The notes: generated by a model not told the origin, from the sequence alone. A stretch of 64,000 nucleotides of DNA from Sycobia sp. Sy_11 (GCA_018907035.1 JACCIC010000063.1:496001-560000); one strand, 5' to 3'. Positions 37,451 through 49,094 are shown, counted from the first letter of the stretch. Numbers and translations: made by a program.

Positions 37451-38735
37451 TATGTCTTGGCTAAACAGTCGCGCTTAAACGGATATATAATTTAAATTGA
37501 TTTTACGACGGAGAATTCGATGGGTATACACGTTTGATTGATTTATATATGTATACTTCCACTTCTATTGTAGACGTATAATCCTCTCCTGTGCATTGCG
37601 CGTCGAATTACTGTCCCTGCAATTGGTTTCATGTCCTCAAATAAAATAATATGAACTTCGGAAATAGCTCTGTGTTCGAAAACATTAATAGTTATTTCTA
37701 TATTTTCTCTATATTATATATATTAATCTATTTTGTATTACTATAGATAATAACAGTTCTATCTAATATATTTCATTGTATAAAAGGTGGATAGATTATA
37801 CACTCTGACTAACTTACCTATATTACCCTCAAATACTACTTACTAACCCGTAGATTATTATCAATAGAAGTCATTGTATTGATAGTATGTTCATGATATT
37901 TTCAACAATTTTTTATCTGTTGATAAATATTTATTTTTCTCCCTTTCAAGTAATTCTCATTAGATATTATGTATTAGATATTATATGTATGCCGCTGCTT
38001 TTTTATCAATCCTTTTCAGTTTTCAGCTTTAAATTCATCTTCAATCTAAATTTACGAATCAATCGATATATCTTAAGTCCTCAGAAATATTACTGCAGCA
38101 GTGCTTAGACGACTGATTAATACTATTTTTTTAACTTTATCAATTACGTCACAGTCAATATTTGAAATATAACCTAACAATTCTTTAAACAAGGATAATC
38201 TGTCATTCTATTAGTATAGTAAATTATTGTTTTAAGACTATACTACGAAAAAAATATTTAGTAATTTGGAACATACGTAGAAAAATAAATATAAAAATCA
38301 AATATAAAAAATTCTTTATATGCAGTTAATATAGTTATATTAATAAAATATACTTATATACTATATTACAAAACTGCTATGATTGCATGTTCTTCAATTA
38401 TAGACTTTTAAGTTAGTTTTTAAAATAAATTTTAAAGAAAACTTTTCGCATTTAAAAAAAAGGTAATTTTAGAAAATAAATAATATTCAATCTTAATTGT
38501 ATTTCATATTCGTCAGTGGAAATGTTAGAAAGTCATTTCTTTCTAACTTTTTCATGCATAAAAACATACATTCCAAACTTGCACCAAAATTTGAGATAAG
38601 GAGATTTTCATTCTTTTTTCTTGTTTTATAAGACAAGAAAAAAGGTTGAGAAGGAGTAACGAAAACAAAGGGCTAACGCGCGATACCATAGTCCACATAA
38701 AGAAAAGATATAGAAATCCCGGATGCACTCGGATG
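37451..38735. other. AT-rich stretch
   Basis: Contains a perfect 9-bp-arm hairpin at 38524-38547 (GTTAGAAAG/CTTTCTAAC, 6-base loop). No gene recognised. Confidence 0.5.
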
Positions 38736-38739
38736 AAGA

Positions 38740-39025
38740 TTTACAGGGTTTTAAACGGTGGGAGTTGGGGGTGGGGAGGGCGTAAGCCGCATGCCTGCGC
38801 GCCTTTTCGATTTCCGAGGTATTCGCCACCTCTGTCGGGTTAGTTTGCATTTGGAATTATATTCGCCCCCTCCCACCACCCGTGTGGTAGAGGAGAAGGA
38901 AGAGGAAACAAATTTAGCGGATTAATTTATGAGGGTCGCGTGTCCGAGGGTGCACTATTAATCCTTTCTACCACCTTCATCCCTTTCGCGCCTCTACTTC
39001 CGTCTCACCCAGCGCTCCCCCGTTC
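38740..39025. promoter_or_regulatory. GC-richer patch with opposed GGATTA sites
   Basis: GGATTA at 38919-38924 and its reverse complement TAATCC at 38959-38964 are K50-type homeodomain sites (Bicoid/Otd class) in opposite orientation, 40 bases apart. TTTATGAG (Hox/Caudal-like) lies between them. Enhancer function is inference. Confidence 0.3.
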
Positions 39026-39030
39026 TCTCA

Positions 39031-39072
39031 CCCCCCCTCTCTCTCTCTCTCTCTCCCTCTCTCTCTCTCTCT
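39031..39072. repeat. (CT)n tract
   Basis: CT dinucleotide run with one CCC interruption. Confidence 0.92.
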
Positions 39073-39283
39073 ATGCATCCGAAAATTTTTATTCCCAATT
39101 TCACGCTCCCGACTAGGCCATTGTCCTATAAAACTTCGAGGACGTACTGCATGCACTCGAGAGAAAGGCAAAAAGATAAAGGTGGGAGAGACCCCTTTGA
39201 ATTAATGCGCCCACTTTTCATTTGTCATATTTTATACCTTTAAAAAACGTTTCATTCTTTCATTCTCTCGTGCTTCTTTCCCT
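39073..39283. other. Mixed-composition spacer between CT tracts
   Basis: No gene recognised. Confidence 0.4.
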
Positions 39284-39313
39284 TCTCTCTCTCTCTCTCT
39301 CTCTCTTTCTCTA
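39284..39313. repeat. (CT)n tract
   Basis: CT dinucleotide run of about 24 bases with a degenerate tail. Confidence 0.9.
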
Positions 39314-40079
39314 TCTGTGTATCCACGATTCTATACTCTCGACCACTTGCGTTCTGTTTTAACCCTTTTCAAGAGGCACCGTTTGATTGTTTTATTTATA
39401 GTTGGACATTCGTACTAAGTCAGAGATGTGTACATGCGAGAAAAATAACATTAGGACAGGAGAATTCTCGAAAATTTTATTCGAAAGACAAATTACACTT
39501 GTAGCGACTTTTTCAAAGTCATTTTCTTTTGGTTCTTTCTTCGAGTGCTAACTGTTTTTCACTTTTATACTGCTTTTTCTTATTAGTTGCCAGTGCTAGC
39601 AGTTTCTTTATTCTTTATATATTGAACAAAATACAGCTCTATCATTATAATCTAAAAATATAAAATGTCGATATATTTGTTTTTAATGTATCTAAGTTTT
39701 GAATATGTTTAAGTTATGTATTTCATATAAATATTTATGTTTAATAATAAAATGATGATCTATTATTAATGTACATTTGCTAAGCATCTATTTTTTTTAT
39801 TAAGTTATTGGTACGTGCTTAAATTACTATATTTAAATAAGTTTATAGTTACATCTAAGATTCAGAATGAAATTTTTATACAACAAATTCCGCCAAATCA
39901 ATAGAAGCGATTATAATGCATAGAAAATACAAGTATTGTAAGAAAATTATCTTCGTATTTTATTTATGCGAAAGTTGCGTAGCCTTTTGTTAAGCGTACA
40001 ATAACTTCTATATCCAGCTACTTTAAAGAAAATTTCTTTTGATCCGAATGCTTTATCCGATTTATTTTACGGCACCTTA
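39314..40079. other. AT-rich stretch
   Basis: Nothing recognisable. Confidence 0.5.
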
Positions 40080-40560
40080 TTCGGGTACTTTGCATAAGAT
40101 GAAAATTTTACACGCGACATAAAGATCAATAAACTTGCCCGCCAACTGCCTAATCCGACGAGCTTGAACCAGAGGGCGAATTCAGTGCTCGCCACAGTGC
40201 CGCGCCCACGCCGCGCTGGTGTATAAAATTTAAAGAGCTGTACCGAGTTCCCGGCCGAGCACTGTTTTAGATTTGCACTTACGTAAGTACCGCCCATCCT
40301 TCGCCCATTCCTCTCCTCCAATGTTCGTCGATAAAATCCCAACCAGCATTCGAGGGGGTTGGGAGGAGGGTGGAAGGCTCTCATAAAATTTTTATTTTCT
40401 CGCGAGGCGCGAGCGTGCTCTCGTCGGGAGAGGGACGGAAAATAAAAAGTTTCCGCAACGTTTTGTTATAACACTACCTTAATAGTCGCGGAGTCGGCAC
40501 GCGCTTTTCTATATTAAATAGAGGGCCTGGAAGGGGGCGGCGAGCTGCTCAGTTCTGCTT
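40080..40560. other. GC-rich patch with TATA-like motif and splice-donor-like site
   Basis: CpG-enriched. TATAAAA at 40222-40228 and AC|GTAAGT with donor GT at 40283 are correctly ordered for a short first exon on the plus strand, but no initiator is evident. A 105-codon minus-strand frame (40067-40384) is unrecognised. Confidence 0.3.
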
Positions 40561-42084
40561 TCGAGGAAAAAAAGGAAATTCGTTTGAAAGGTATGCGCGG
40601 TGCATAAGCAAGCGGGTGGCTCTGAGAGACGATGGAAGCTGGGCACTTGAATTCCGATGGAAGACTGAAAAAGTGCTCGATGCAATGGGGATGCCAGCGG
40701 TCTTCTGATTTCTTTGGGACTAAAAGCTTTAATGTATAATTAAATAACGTAGAAAGGATCCCTCTTGTGCCTGCATAGAATGTAACAATGCCCATTTCTC
40801 TAGACTCCAGATATAGAATTGAAATCTATATTTGTGAATTTTGCAAATTACATCCGATCCTTGTGTTCTCTTATTGTATTCGGGTGGTTTCATCGTATCT
40901 AAGCTAATTATAACCTGCGGTTTTCGATTTTGACCGAATGGAAGCTGTTATCTGTACATTTTCTTAAGTATTTTGTACTCATTTAAATTGCAATCGTAAT
41001 ACTTTCACAAACTATGTATTTTACATCTATGATAGATATTCATTTCTCATCCCTCCAGCATAGAAAAGAAGTTGGAACTGGTGATACGAGAAGTTTTGCT
41101 TAGCATTCTAGTCCTAAATTTCTATTGTTCAACGCAACTCTCATTGTAATTAATACAAACTGATTCGTAAATGATAGTTTCTGTGATTATACACTTTTAA
41201 ACTTTTTTAAAGGGAATCTTTTAATTTCTCGTCATTTCCAAAAAAATAAATAGTATATTTGTATTCGGTATAACGAAATTATTAAAAAAAATACTCGTTT
41301 TAGACTTTAGCCTTGATGGTAATAAAGCCTCTACTTTTTTTATATTGCTCGTTTCTATTTTTGAGGTTAATATAATAAAAGCTACGAAAGTGAGATTATC
41401 TGAATTTTTTATTTTCTCTAGTGCTTTTATACATTCAATTTTTTTTATCTGTTTTTCAAGAATATCAGAGATTTTTCATTTAAAAATGTTTGAACGAAGA
41501 TTTTTAGTCGAAAATTTCAATATTTTTTTTATAAACAGAAAAAATAAGAAATACGATGAAAGCGCATTTCTATTTATTTAATCTTTAATAACTACTAAAA
41601 TTACAAATTATGTATTGTATCTACTGTTACAAGAAAAATAATCTATTTGAAACTTTAAGTAATTTCAACTCTTTTATACTTTTATACGTTTTGCGTTCAA
41701 GATTAGAGGAAACGTGAACCAACGAGAAATAATCATCCTTATAAATTATTCGCATTCGTATATATTCTTTTATAGATTTTTCAACAGATTTTTTCAATTT
41801 TTTGCTTTTAGCGGAACAAGAAGTGCTTATCGGCTCCATATCATACCGATTCGATGAATGAGATTAAGTATATGCATATATAGCTTATGTATCGGATCGC
41901 GGGATGAAAGATTTTAGTGGATATCTTTATATGGCTCATAGTTTTCTATATTTATACTTGCTTACAGAGAATTTTGATTATTTTAATTTTATTTTTGATT
42001 ATTATTAAGTTTTTATATTTTAAAGTTTATATTTATTGTTTTTATTCCAGTTTATTTGATTTGTAATTATTTTTTCTTTTTAGC
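40561..42084. other. Mixed then AT-rich sequence
   Basis: 40561-40800 is moderately GC-rich with an unidentified 93-codon minus-strand frame. From 40860 it is AT-rich. The minus-strand frame 41627-41839 (70 codons, lysine/serine-rich) is unidentified. Confidence 0.5.
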
Positions 42085-42185
42085 ATTAATTTTTATTTCA
42101 GATTCTGGGAGAATGGTTATAAACAAGGACAGTGTAAGTGTCATTATATATTTATTACCGATAAAGATATTTATTACAGTCTTAT
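42085..42185 (+). repeat. Repeat copy A (direct, shortened)
   Basis: Shares TTTCAGATTCT, ATAAACAAGGA, GTGTCATTAT and CGATAAA.ATATTTATT with copy C at 42505-42660 in the same orientation, with an internal deletion. Part of the three-copy cluster around the hammerhead-like motif. Confidence 0.65.
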
Positions 42186-42195
42186 AATAGTTATT

Positions 42196-42330
42196 AAGGT
42201 CTTAGAGTCTTTATACTGTAATATATTAAACTAAAATAATGACAGTCAGACTATCCTAGTTTATACTCACCTTTGAAGAATCTGAAATAGAACTTATTTC
42301 TAAAAATAAATTAGATTCACAATTAAAAAT
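42196..42330 (-). repeat. Repeat copy B (inverted arm)
   Basis: Its reverse complement matches copy C over about 130 bases. Shared blocks include AATCTAATTTATTTTTA, AGATTCTTC, AGGATAGTCTGACTGTC and TTTTAGTTTAATATATTA, with small indels. Left arm of a large imperfect inverted repeat. Confidence 0.85.
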
Positions 42331-42350
42331 AATAAAAAATAATCAGTTAA

Positions 42351-42389
42351 GTTCCTGAGGATGAACCGTAGCGGTTCGAAACGTCGGGC
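42351..42389 (+). ncRNA. Hammerhead-ribozyme-like motif
   Basis: In order: CTGAGGA (42355-42361, consensus CUGANGA), one extra T, a perfect 6-bp stem GAACCG/CGGTTC around TAG (helix II), GAAA (42378-42381), then CGTC ending at 42385. A(15.1)-U and C-G could form a minimal helix III with cleavage after GUC. ACGU is self-complementary, so two copies could share helix III. Helix I would be weak: GUUC (42351-42354) with GGGC (42386-42389), two of four pairs being G-U. Hammerheads with very short helix III are known from Penelope-like elements and retrozymes. The extra T after the core and the weak helix I leave activity uncertain. Confidence 0.5.
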
Positions 42390-42504
42390 GCCTAAGCAGA
42401 ATTTAAATTTAAGGTGGTGGAGGCAGTCAGGTTGTGCTTCACTAACATGGAATATTGTTTTTATTATTTGTATTTTTTTTTAATTTTATTATCATTTTAT
42501 TTTA

Positions 42505-42660
42505 ATAATTTTCAATAGTCAATCTAATTTATTTTTAATAATAGTTTTATTTTAGATTCTTCGAGGACGATAATGGTGATAATAAACAAGGATAGTCTAA
42601 CTGTCATTATTTTAGTTTAATATATTATAGTAGAAAGACTGTAGAGCGATAAAAATATTT
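42505..42660 (+). repeat. Repeat copy C (inverted arm)
   Basis: Right arm of the inverted repeat with copy B, and direct repeat of copy A. The 175-base segment between arms B and C holds the hammerhead-like motif. This arrangement fits nested or inverted terminal-repeat remnants of a Penelope-like element. No reverse transcriptase or GIY-YIG reading frame was seen nearby. Confidence 0.85.
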
Positions 42661-44067
42661 ATTTAATTCAAAACAGTTAATATAAGTACAATTTTTAAGT
42701 TTAAATTATATAATTATAAGAGAAATATTTTAAAAATACTGAATTAATAGAATTAAATACAAATCGACAAAAATTGTTTATTCGATTAACACTTTTCGTA
42801 ATTTCTTTTTTCTTTTTTACATTCGCGTATTTTTGAATCCTCAATAAACTATCTTTAGTTATTCGTTTCTCGTTACTATGCATTTGGCAAATAGTTTCTA
42901 TCTGCATCTCTCAAGAGTTTTATAATATTAGCTTTTAAATTTTAATATTTAATAAAAAAATAAATTATCACGATACTTCCGGCACTGAAAAAAAGTTAAA
43001 AGAAGTTGGAAGAAGATAAAGTGCATGGAAAACAAAGACATGCCAGAAATGGAAAAGAAATATTAAAGTTAACTTTTATTCTATTTGTTAAATAAGTTAA
43101 GTGAATACTTCAGGTCCAATTCACGTATACATTTGTTATAACAGTGAGCTAGATATATGTTATACAGGGGTGCAAGAGGAAAACAAACTTACTAATTGGC
43201 CACATGTTGGCCACAGCTGATTCTGACTAACCATGGGCCTAGGGTGGATAAATAAAACAATCTGCCTAGGACGGCAAAACTCATATTACTGCTTGTTAGG
43301 AGGAATTAAAATACACACTTCTTACGTATAAATGTAGTGAAGTACAGCAATGTGTTTGCACTGTCTGTCTGCGCTTTTAGATAGCGCCTATACATTGTCC
43401 TCTTGAATTCTCCTAGTGCATCGTCACCTCGCTCGGACTTCTTAAAAATCAGAAATTTTTATTCACTTTTCTATACGTTATTCGTTGCTTTTTAAATATA
43501 TTTGCATAAAGTCAAATAATAATCGGATAAAACTTTTATCTGGAAATATTAATTAAAGCCTAAGGCCTTATGGTCCAAGAGGTTCGTTTTTAGAAAACAT
43601 TTTAATGTTTGTATTTACAAAATATATTACAAAAATTATTGATTATATTTAAATTAAAAAATTAACAACTTTAGTTACTTCCTCATAATAATTTTTTTCC
43701 TTTTAATGGCGTTAGATAAAGATAACAAGCTGAAATATATAATTACTTTCTAGGTAAGCGTATTTTTCTAATAGAGCTAACTTGCAATGGTATTACTGCA
43801 TTATTCAAAATTCGATTCTTATTATTATTCAATATTCTAAAAAGGAACATTTTTCGAGACATTAAGTTTCTTAGAGAGACCACCACCGGAGTGTACTTCC
43901 AGATGGGAGCCCTAAAAGCTTCGAAGACTTAGATGAAATCTGTTAAGTCAAAAATGTGTAACGATTATTTTACAACTTTTGAAAAAATTAATTCGCATAT
44001 ACTGCCCTAGAGTTTTGATCTAATACTAAAAAAATATCGAGACCAGTTTCTATTTAAAAAAAGTAAA
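42661..44067. other. AT-rich stretch with a GC-richer patch
   Basis: 43150-43440 is less AT-rich and contains a direct repeat TTGGCCACA (43176 and 43187). It could be an unrecognised mobile-element fragment. No gene. Confidence 0.45.
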
Positions 44068-44078
44068 GGGGGGGGGGG
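44068..44078. repeat. Poly-G tract
   Basis: Eleven consecutive G residues, unusual in this AT-rich context. Confidence 0.9.
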
Positions 44079-45719
44079 TAATACATTTACAAAATTTCGA
44101 GTTCTACGCCTAAATATGCATAATTTCGAGTTTATACCAGCCATGCGAATGTACTCGTGTTGACGAATTCAGGTCACCATTAAAAAAAAATGAGGAGCCA
44201 GAGGGAGCTGGCCAAAATTTCTTGGAACGCAATCGTTTAGAGCCATCTATTCCGGAGCCGACGATTTCGAGATGGATCGAACGATTGCCTTTCATCCATA
44301 ACGGAAAAAACCTGGACGAAGAAGAAAGGTACTGGGGTAAAAAGGGAGGGAATAATCGCCCATTAAGCAGTCGCTCGATAAGTCTCAAGCCCGCTCGTGA
44401 TATATATATATATGCAGGCGGAAATATCTGTCGAAACTAACGCAGGGTCGCGTTGCCCCTTGGCTTTCTCAATGAGACGCAAATGTTTTTTCGAACTACC
44501 GAAAAAAACGAGAAATTTTTGAAAGTTTTCGTAATGTATACTTTCACAGTTTGAAATTTTAGATGTTACGGGAAATAAGATAAAATCTTTTTTATCTATA
44601 AAGTAGTAAAGTATATTGAACCATGAAGAATGGTAAGTAAAATATTTCAAATTAATAATTCTACACCCGTCGCCAGATAGAATACTTGAGTAGAATATTC
44701 AAATTAATTGTAGTAAAATATTATAGTAGAATAGGTTGATTTATTTTTTATCATATTTTTTGTATAATAATACGAAATATTTGTGTATATATTTTTCTTT
44801 TGTTTTAACATATAGAGAACGACATTTTGAAAGATTGACTTACTTCAAACATATGCTTTAGGAAACTAGATGCATTTTTTAAATTACAAGATGTTTGTAC
44901 AAATTTTATCCCGTTCGTATCTGCAATTACGTCAACGTGGGAGATATGGGAAACAAGAGTTTAAGATCCGCGAGGATAAGGAGAAAGTGATTGATTTATG
45001 CACCGCGCTCCGGTCGAATTGCTCGGGGCTGTGAATAGAAACTTACTATCAGATATGCACCGGTTCAAGCGAGCTGCATTGCACTACCAGTGCTCAATTT
45101 TTTCCCTTATGTTTATTATGACAAATGTCATAAAAATATTCTACACGGGGCGTTGCAAAGTAACGGTAAATAGTGATTAATACTACCAGCTATAAACGGA
45201 GTGATGCACGATATGATAAATACTTATTTGAGGTTTTCCATGCACGCTTAACAATTTTTACAAGATTAATTATCTTGCTTACGTTTAGCGATACAATTTA
45301 TAGACTGAATAATGTATCTGCGAAGTTGTTTATAGCAATGTTTAGTAAAATTATTTCTAAGTGAGTAGGTTCCACACGAGTCGGAATTATTTGTTAGAAC
45401 TTTATCAATTGCCTCGACTAATCGAGATGCATGCTAAAATTATAGAATTTCTTATTACTTAATGGCATAATCATTATTAATTTCAAGATTTGAGTTATAC
45501 TTATAGTTCTCAGGAATCAGAAGTTAAACATAAAGAACGAATTTTGAAAATTATAAGTCTTAGTGAATACAATATAGAAGATTAATAAGCATAACTATGC
45601 ACTTGTTTACAGTGCTATAATTAAATGCACAAATGCTATTTAAATATATTAATGCTTTTTTGTTAAAAAATGTTTATTATTAGTGAGTTGTTTTTACTAG
45701 TTATTATAAAAAATATATG
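44079..45719. other. Mixed then AT-rich sequence
   Basis: 44110-44460 is open on both strands (92 codons minus, 72 codons plus) with no recognisable family. The remainder is AT-rich with a small GC-richer patch near 44930-45090. Confidence 0.45.
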
Positions 45720-45791
45720 CTTTCGATGGCTCGGTCGGTAGAGCGAATGACCAGTAATTTGGTGATCCGAGTTCAAATCCCGGTCTCGCCC
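45720..45791 (+). pseudogene. tRNA-derived sequence, threonine-like (degenerate tRNA or SINE head)
   Basis: TGGCTCGGTCGG (A-box, 45727-45738) forms a perfect 4-bp D-stem GCTC/GAGC with an 8-base loop containing GG. GAGTTCAAATCC (B-box, from 45769) forms a T-stem with four of five pairs (CCGAG/CCCGG). At tRNA spacing the anticodon loop reads CCAGTAA, giving AGT (threonine), but position 33 is C rather than T. The anticodon stem is largely unpaired and the acceptor stem hardly pairs. It is not a functional tRNA; a pseudogene or tRNA-derived SINE head is likely. No encoded CCA is present. Confidence 0.65.
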
Positions 45792-46780
45792 GATTGACAC
45801 AAGCACCACTGTCATAGTCTACATGTACTTTGTTTACCAGCCGTATCAGCGTAGTTAAATATTAAATTCTATTTTTGAACCAATAATAATTTAATTCGAA
45901 AAGTTTAATATTAAGTAAAAAATGAAAATATATCACTTGTTACGTCTTGTTTAAAAAAAAACGAATAAAACTTTTTATTTAGAAAGAAAATCATTTATAT
46001 TTTTAAAGCTCGAAAAAGCAAAGAAAATTAAATTATTATATTGTATTGATATTGTGAATCAGATCTTGATATTGTGAAAACCCAGTTGCTTTGTTGTAAG
46101 TAAAATACGATCAGGCAGTTGAGATGAAAATAATAGATTAATCGAAAGTATTTTTTATCTTATTGTAATTGTATTAAACATTCAATTAGATTATATAGAC
46201 TAACAGACAAAGCTAGATTCATCTTATACAAAAAATGCTAGCCATTAATTAAACCTTTTACCCCTTTATTGGTACTTCGGAACATAGGAATTTTCTTATT
46301 TCACATTTGCTTCTTATTTCTCTAATAATTATCAATAGTCAAATCGCAAAAACGAATATTGCGAAAGCATAAACTTCAAATGATATAAAACTGATATTAC
46401 GCAAAATTAATATAAATATTTAGAGAAATATTAATAAAAAAAATAACCAACATTTTAATGCAGTTTTATTTGTCTAAAAGTCCATAGGACCTGTGTATTA
46501 TTTTGAGTCATCTGTATAATCATAAGTAATAAATTATTTTGGATTAAGAAGAATATAATAGGTTTCACTTTGTGCAGATGACAAAGAGTCAACTCTAATA
46601 GATGCTTAAAGCATAAAAATGCATTGTGGATTAGAGATTTAAATTTTAACCAACTTCCGTTAATGGCTCTACGTGAATTCCTTTGCGATTCGGTGAATTG
46701 TTGCTTTAACCGATACTAGGAACGCATTATCAAATCCATATACAGCAAATCCGTCCATCAGCCAAATAATCCGGTTTTTC
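45792..46780. other. AT-rich stretch downstream of tRNA-like relic
   Basis: The first 70 bases may be SINE body. The rest is AT-rich without a recognisable feature. Confidence 0.45.
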
Positions 46781-47220
46781 CGCGTATTCGAGTATGCCCG
46801 TAGCACCGCTCGGCTTTCATTTATCCTTATATATCCTTATGTATCTTGCAATGCAATGGCATTGTTCGGCATTTAGTCATCTGTTATCTGCCGATGGAGA
46901 CCCCTTCACCCAACTCCGGCTCGTGGAGTCACGCGGTTTTGCGCGAATGCCCTGCTCTTTGACCGGACTTTCGCTGGCGTTGCTGCTGCTGCTGCTGCTG
47001 CTGGCCTAGTTTGGCGCTGCCCAGCCTCTTGCATATAGTCCCCGGCAATTCTCTCTGTTTCCTCCGTCGGTCGTCCCTTTTACTTGGCGGACGAGGGCGT
47101 CTACGACCTCTCGCATTCTGAACCAAGCACTGTATTCTGAGTATCAAAAACACGCTCTTTCTTCGATTTGTCCGGTGTACGTACTATAAGTCGAGTCGAG
47201 GAGGGGCACAGGTGTGCGTG
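46781..47220. other. GC-richer patch with a (TGC)n repeat
   Basis: Contains a 71-codon plus-strand frame (46794-47009) ending in a leucine run, and an opposite 74-codon frame (46929-47153) with eight glutamines followed by an arginine/lysine-rich segment. Neither matches a known protein. They overlap antisense across the same trinucleotide repeat, so at most one could be real. Confidence 0.35.
46981..47003. repeat. (TGC)n trinucleotide repeat
   Basis: About eight TGC units, coding for polyleucine on plus or polyglutamine on minus. Confidence 0.95.
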
Positions 47221-48056
47221 ATTGACAATAATTATTGATAATGGTTAAAGATAATTTATAGAAATTTCTATATGAGTGAAACATCATTAAGCTTTTGTAC
47301 CTGTCATTCATTCGTCTAATCGCGTAAAAAAATTTCAAAATAATTTTATAGCTAACTGTTATTATCAGTACTATTTGGCCCAAAAATTTTAGTTACTCTA
47401 CGCCTATAATACATTTTATTACCTTAAAAAATTAGATGTAACCATTTATAGAATATTTCGAATAGACGATAAGTTGTAAAAGAGATTTCAGTGATAGCTT
47501 TTTAATATCTCAGTATTCTGTTGCGTTATTATGTAATGTAACGGCTCGAGTGAAGCTTGTCCTTTTTGTATCAGAAACTTTCGAAAACTTTGTGGTTTGA
47601 GTTAGTATGCGAAAACTGCTATGTTAAAGGCTGATTTCAATAGTAAGAATTTTCAATAGTAAATTTTCCTCCATAGAATACGGGGATAATAACAAAACAG
47701 AAAAAAGGATTTGCAATTTTAGTCAAGGAAATGTATTTATAGGTATTAACAACGGATATGAAGTTTAATTCAAGGTTAATTGAGTGGCTTGTAGAAAAAT
47801 AGGGAAAAAACCTGATTTTTTTTATTTTTTAAGTGAAAAAATCAAACTAATGCTATGAACCAAATTCAAAATGTTTCAAATTTGCACACTACAAATCGAA
47901 ATATATGAACAATTGTTAGAACTTATCGTTAATTTAGGAATCACACATTGCATTTAAGTGTTTATTTTGACTCTTGAGCATTCGTTGATTTTGTTCACAA
48001 GTAGAAAAAGAGCATGTTCGTCGGGCCTGGGCAAAGCGCTAATTAGCAGGCCTACC
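47221..48056. other. AT-rich stretch
   Basis: Nothing recognisable except a small palindrome GCGCTAATTAGC near 48036. Confidence 0.5.
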
Positions 48057-48275
48057 TCAATCTAAACGAGCAGACTCTGCACATGCGTCCTTGTTACAAA
48101 CCGCTAGGTGTTTATCTGGAATTTCTTCGCACATATAGATGCTATGTCCTAACGCTATTGTCTCTTTTACGATTTTAGGGATTTCAGATGGATTATATAC
48201 AATAGTATCGGTCCATACAATACAATTAAAATTTTCTATATCCGTATCGATATAGGTTATTCGTATGCTTAACAA
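48057..48275 (-). CDS. Unidentified 72-codon reading frame
   Basis: The product (MLSIRITYIDTD...ACAESARLD) has a balanced amino-acid composition rich in D, E, I and K with four cysteines, unlike most AT-desert frames here. No domain, signal peptide or family is recognised and no splice sites were assigned. It could be a degraded gene or mobile-element remnant, or chance. Confidence 0.2.
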   Translation of the reverse strand: MLSIRITYIDTDIENFNCIVWTDTIVYNPSEIPKIVKETIALGHSIYMCEEIPDKHLAVCNKDACAESARLD

Positions 48276-49046
48276 TGAGTATCAATAAAACATCGATAGC
48301 TTTGATCTGCTAGAAACATAAAAGCCAAGAAAATAGAATTCCAAACACGAGAACGAGCAAGATAGAGAAATAAATTTACAAATACACACAACTGAAAAAG
48401 GGAAAATACTTTTATGGGTTTTACAGTTCTATTAAAATGACTAGTCAGAATCTGAAATATCAAGTGACATGGCTGTAACTACACTGAAAGAGAGATAATA
48501 GTTAGTAAAGGACGAGTTGGCTGCCCCCTTCACCGACGATCTACCCATATGCTAATAAATCGTGTCGAACATTATTGCCGCTTTGGCTCTTCATCAGAGA
48601 CTGAAATAAAATTCCAACAGTGTCACGATATCAACCTAAATCTCACTGTCATTTTTCTATTTTGTACCCAACAATAATCAATATTCTGAAATTTATTATT
48701 AATATTAATATAATATTCCGAAAAAATATTTGATAGTTTGCATTTTCAAGAGAAAAGTTTATTATTATTTAACAGAGAAAATGAGATTAAAAAGGATGCT
48801 TCAAAGATTATTGCCATGCTCCTTCGTACGTAAATAACAAGGACACGGACCCATGTAAATTTGCCAATGTTGGCAACGCATTAGATCTAGAGTGAGCGCC
48901 GAGCCCGGAATAAATCGACAGTGGCCTGGCCGCCTGCTTTCGACGCTTGGATTGGTATACGCACTTTTTTCCCGGTTGTACAACATCGTCTTTATAGTTA
49001 CGACGTCGTATTTATCGGCATCTAGCGTAGCCCGGTAAGAGGACAA

Positions 49047-49049
<3 letters not shown>
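48276..49049. other. AT-rich then mixed sequence
   Basis: 48860-49050 is CpG-richer and ends at the GA tract. No gene recognised. Confidence 0.45.

Positions 49050-49090
<41 letters not shown>
49050..49090. repeat. (GA)n microsatellite
   Basis: About 41 bases of GA dinucleotide at the right edge of a CpG-richer patch. Confidence 0.97.
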
Positions 49091-49094
<4 letters not shown>

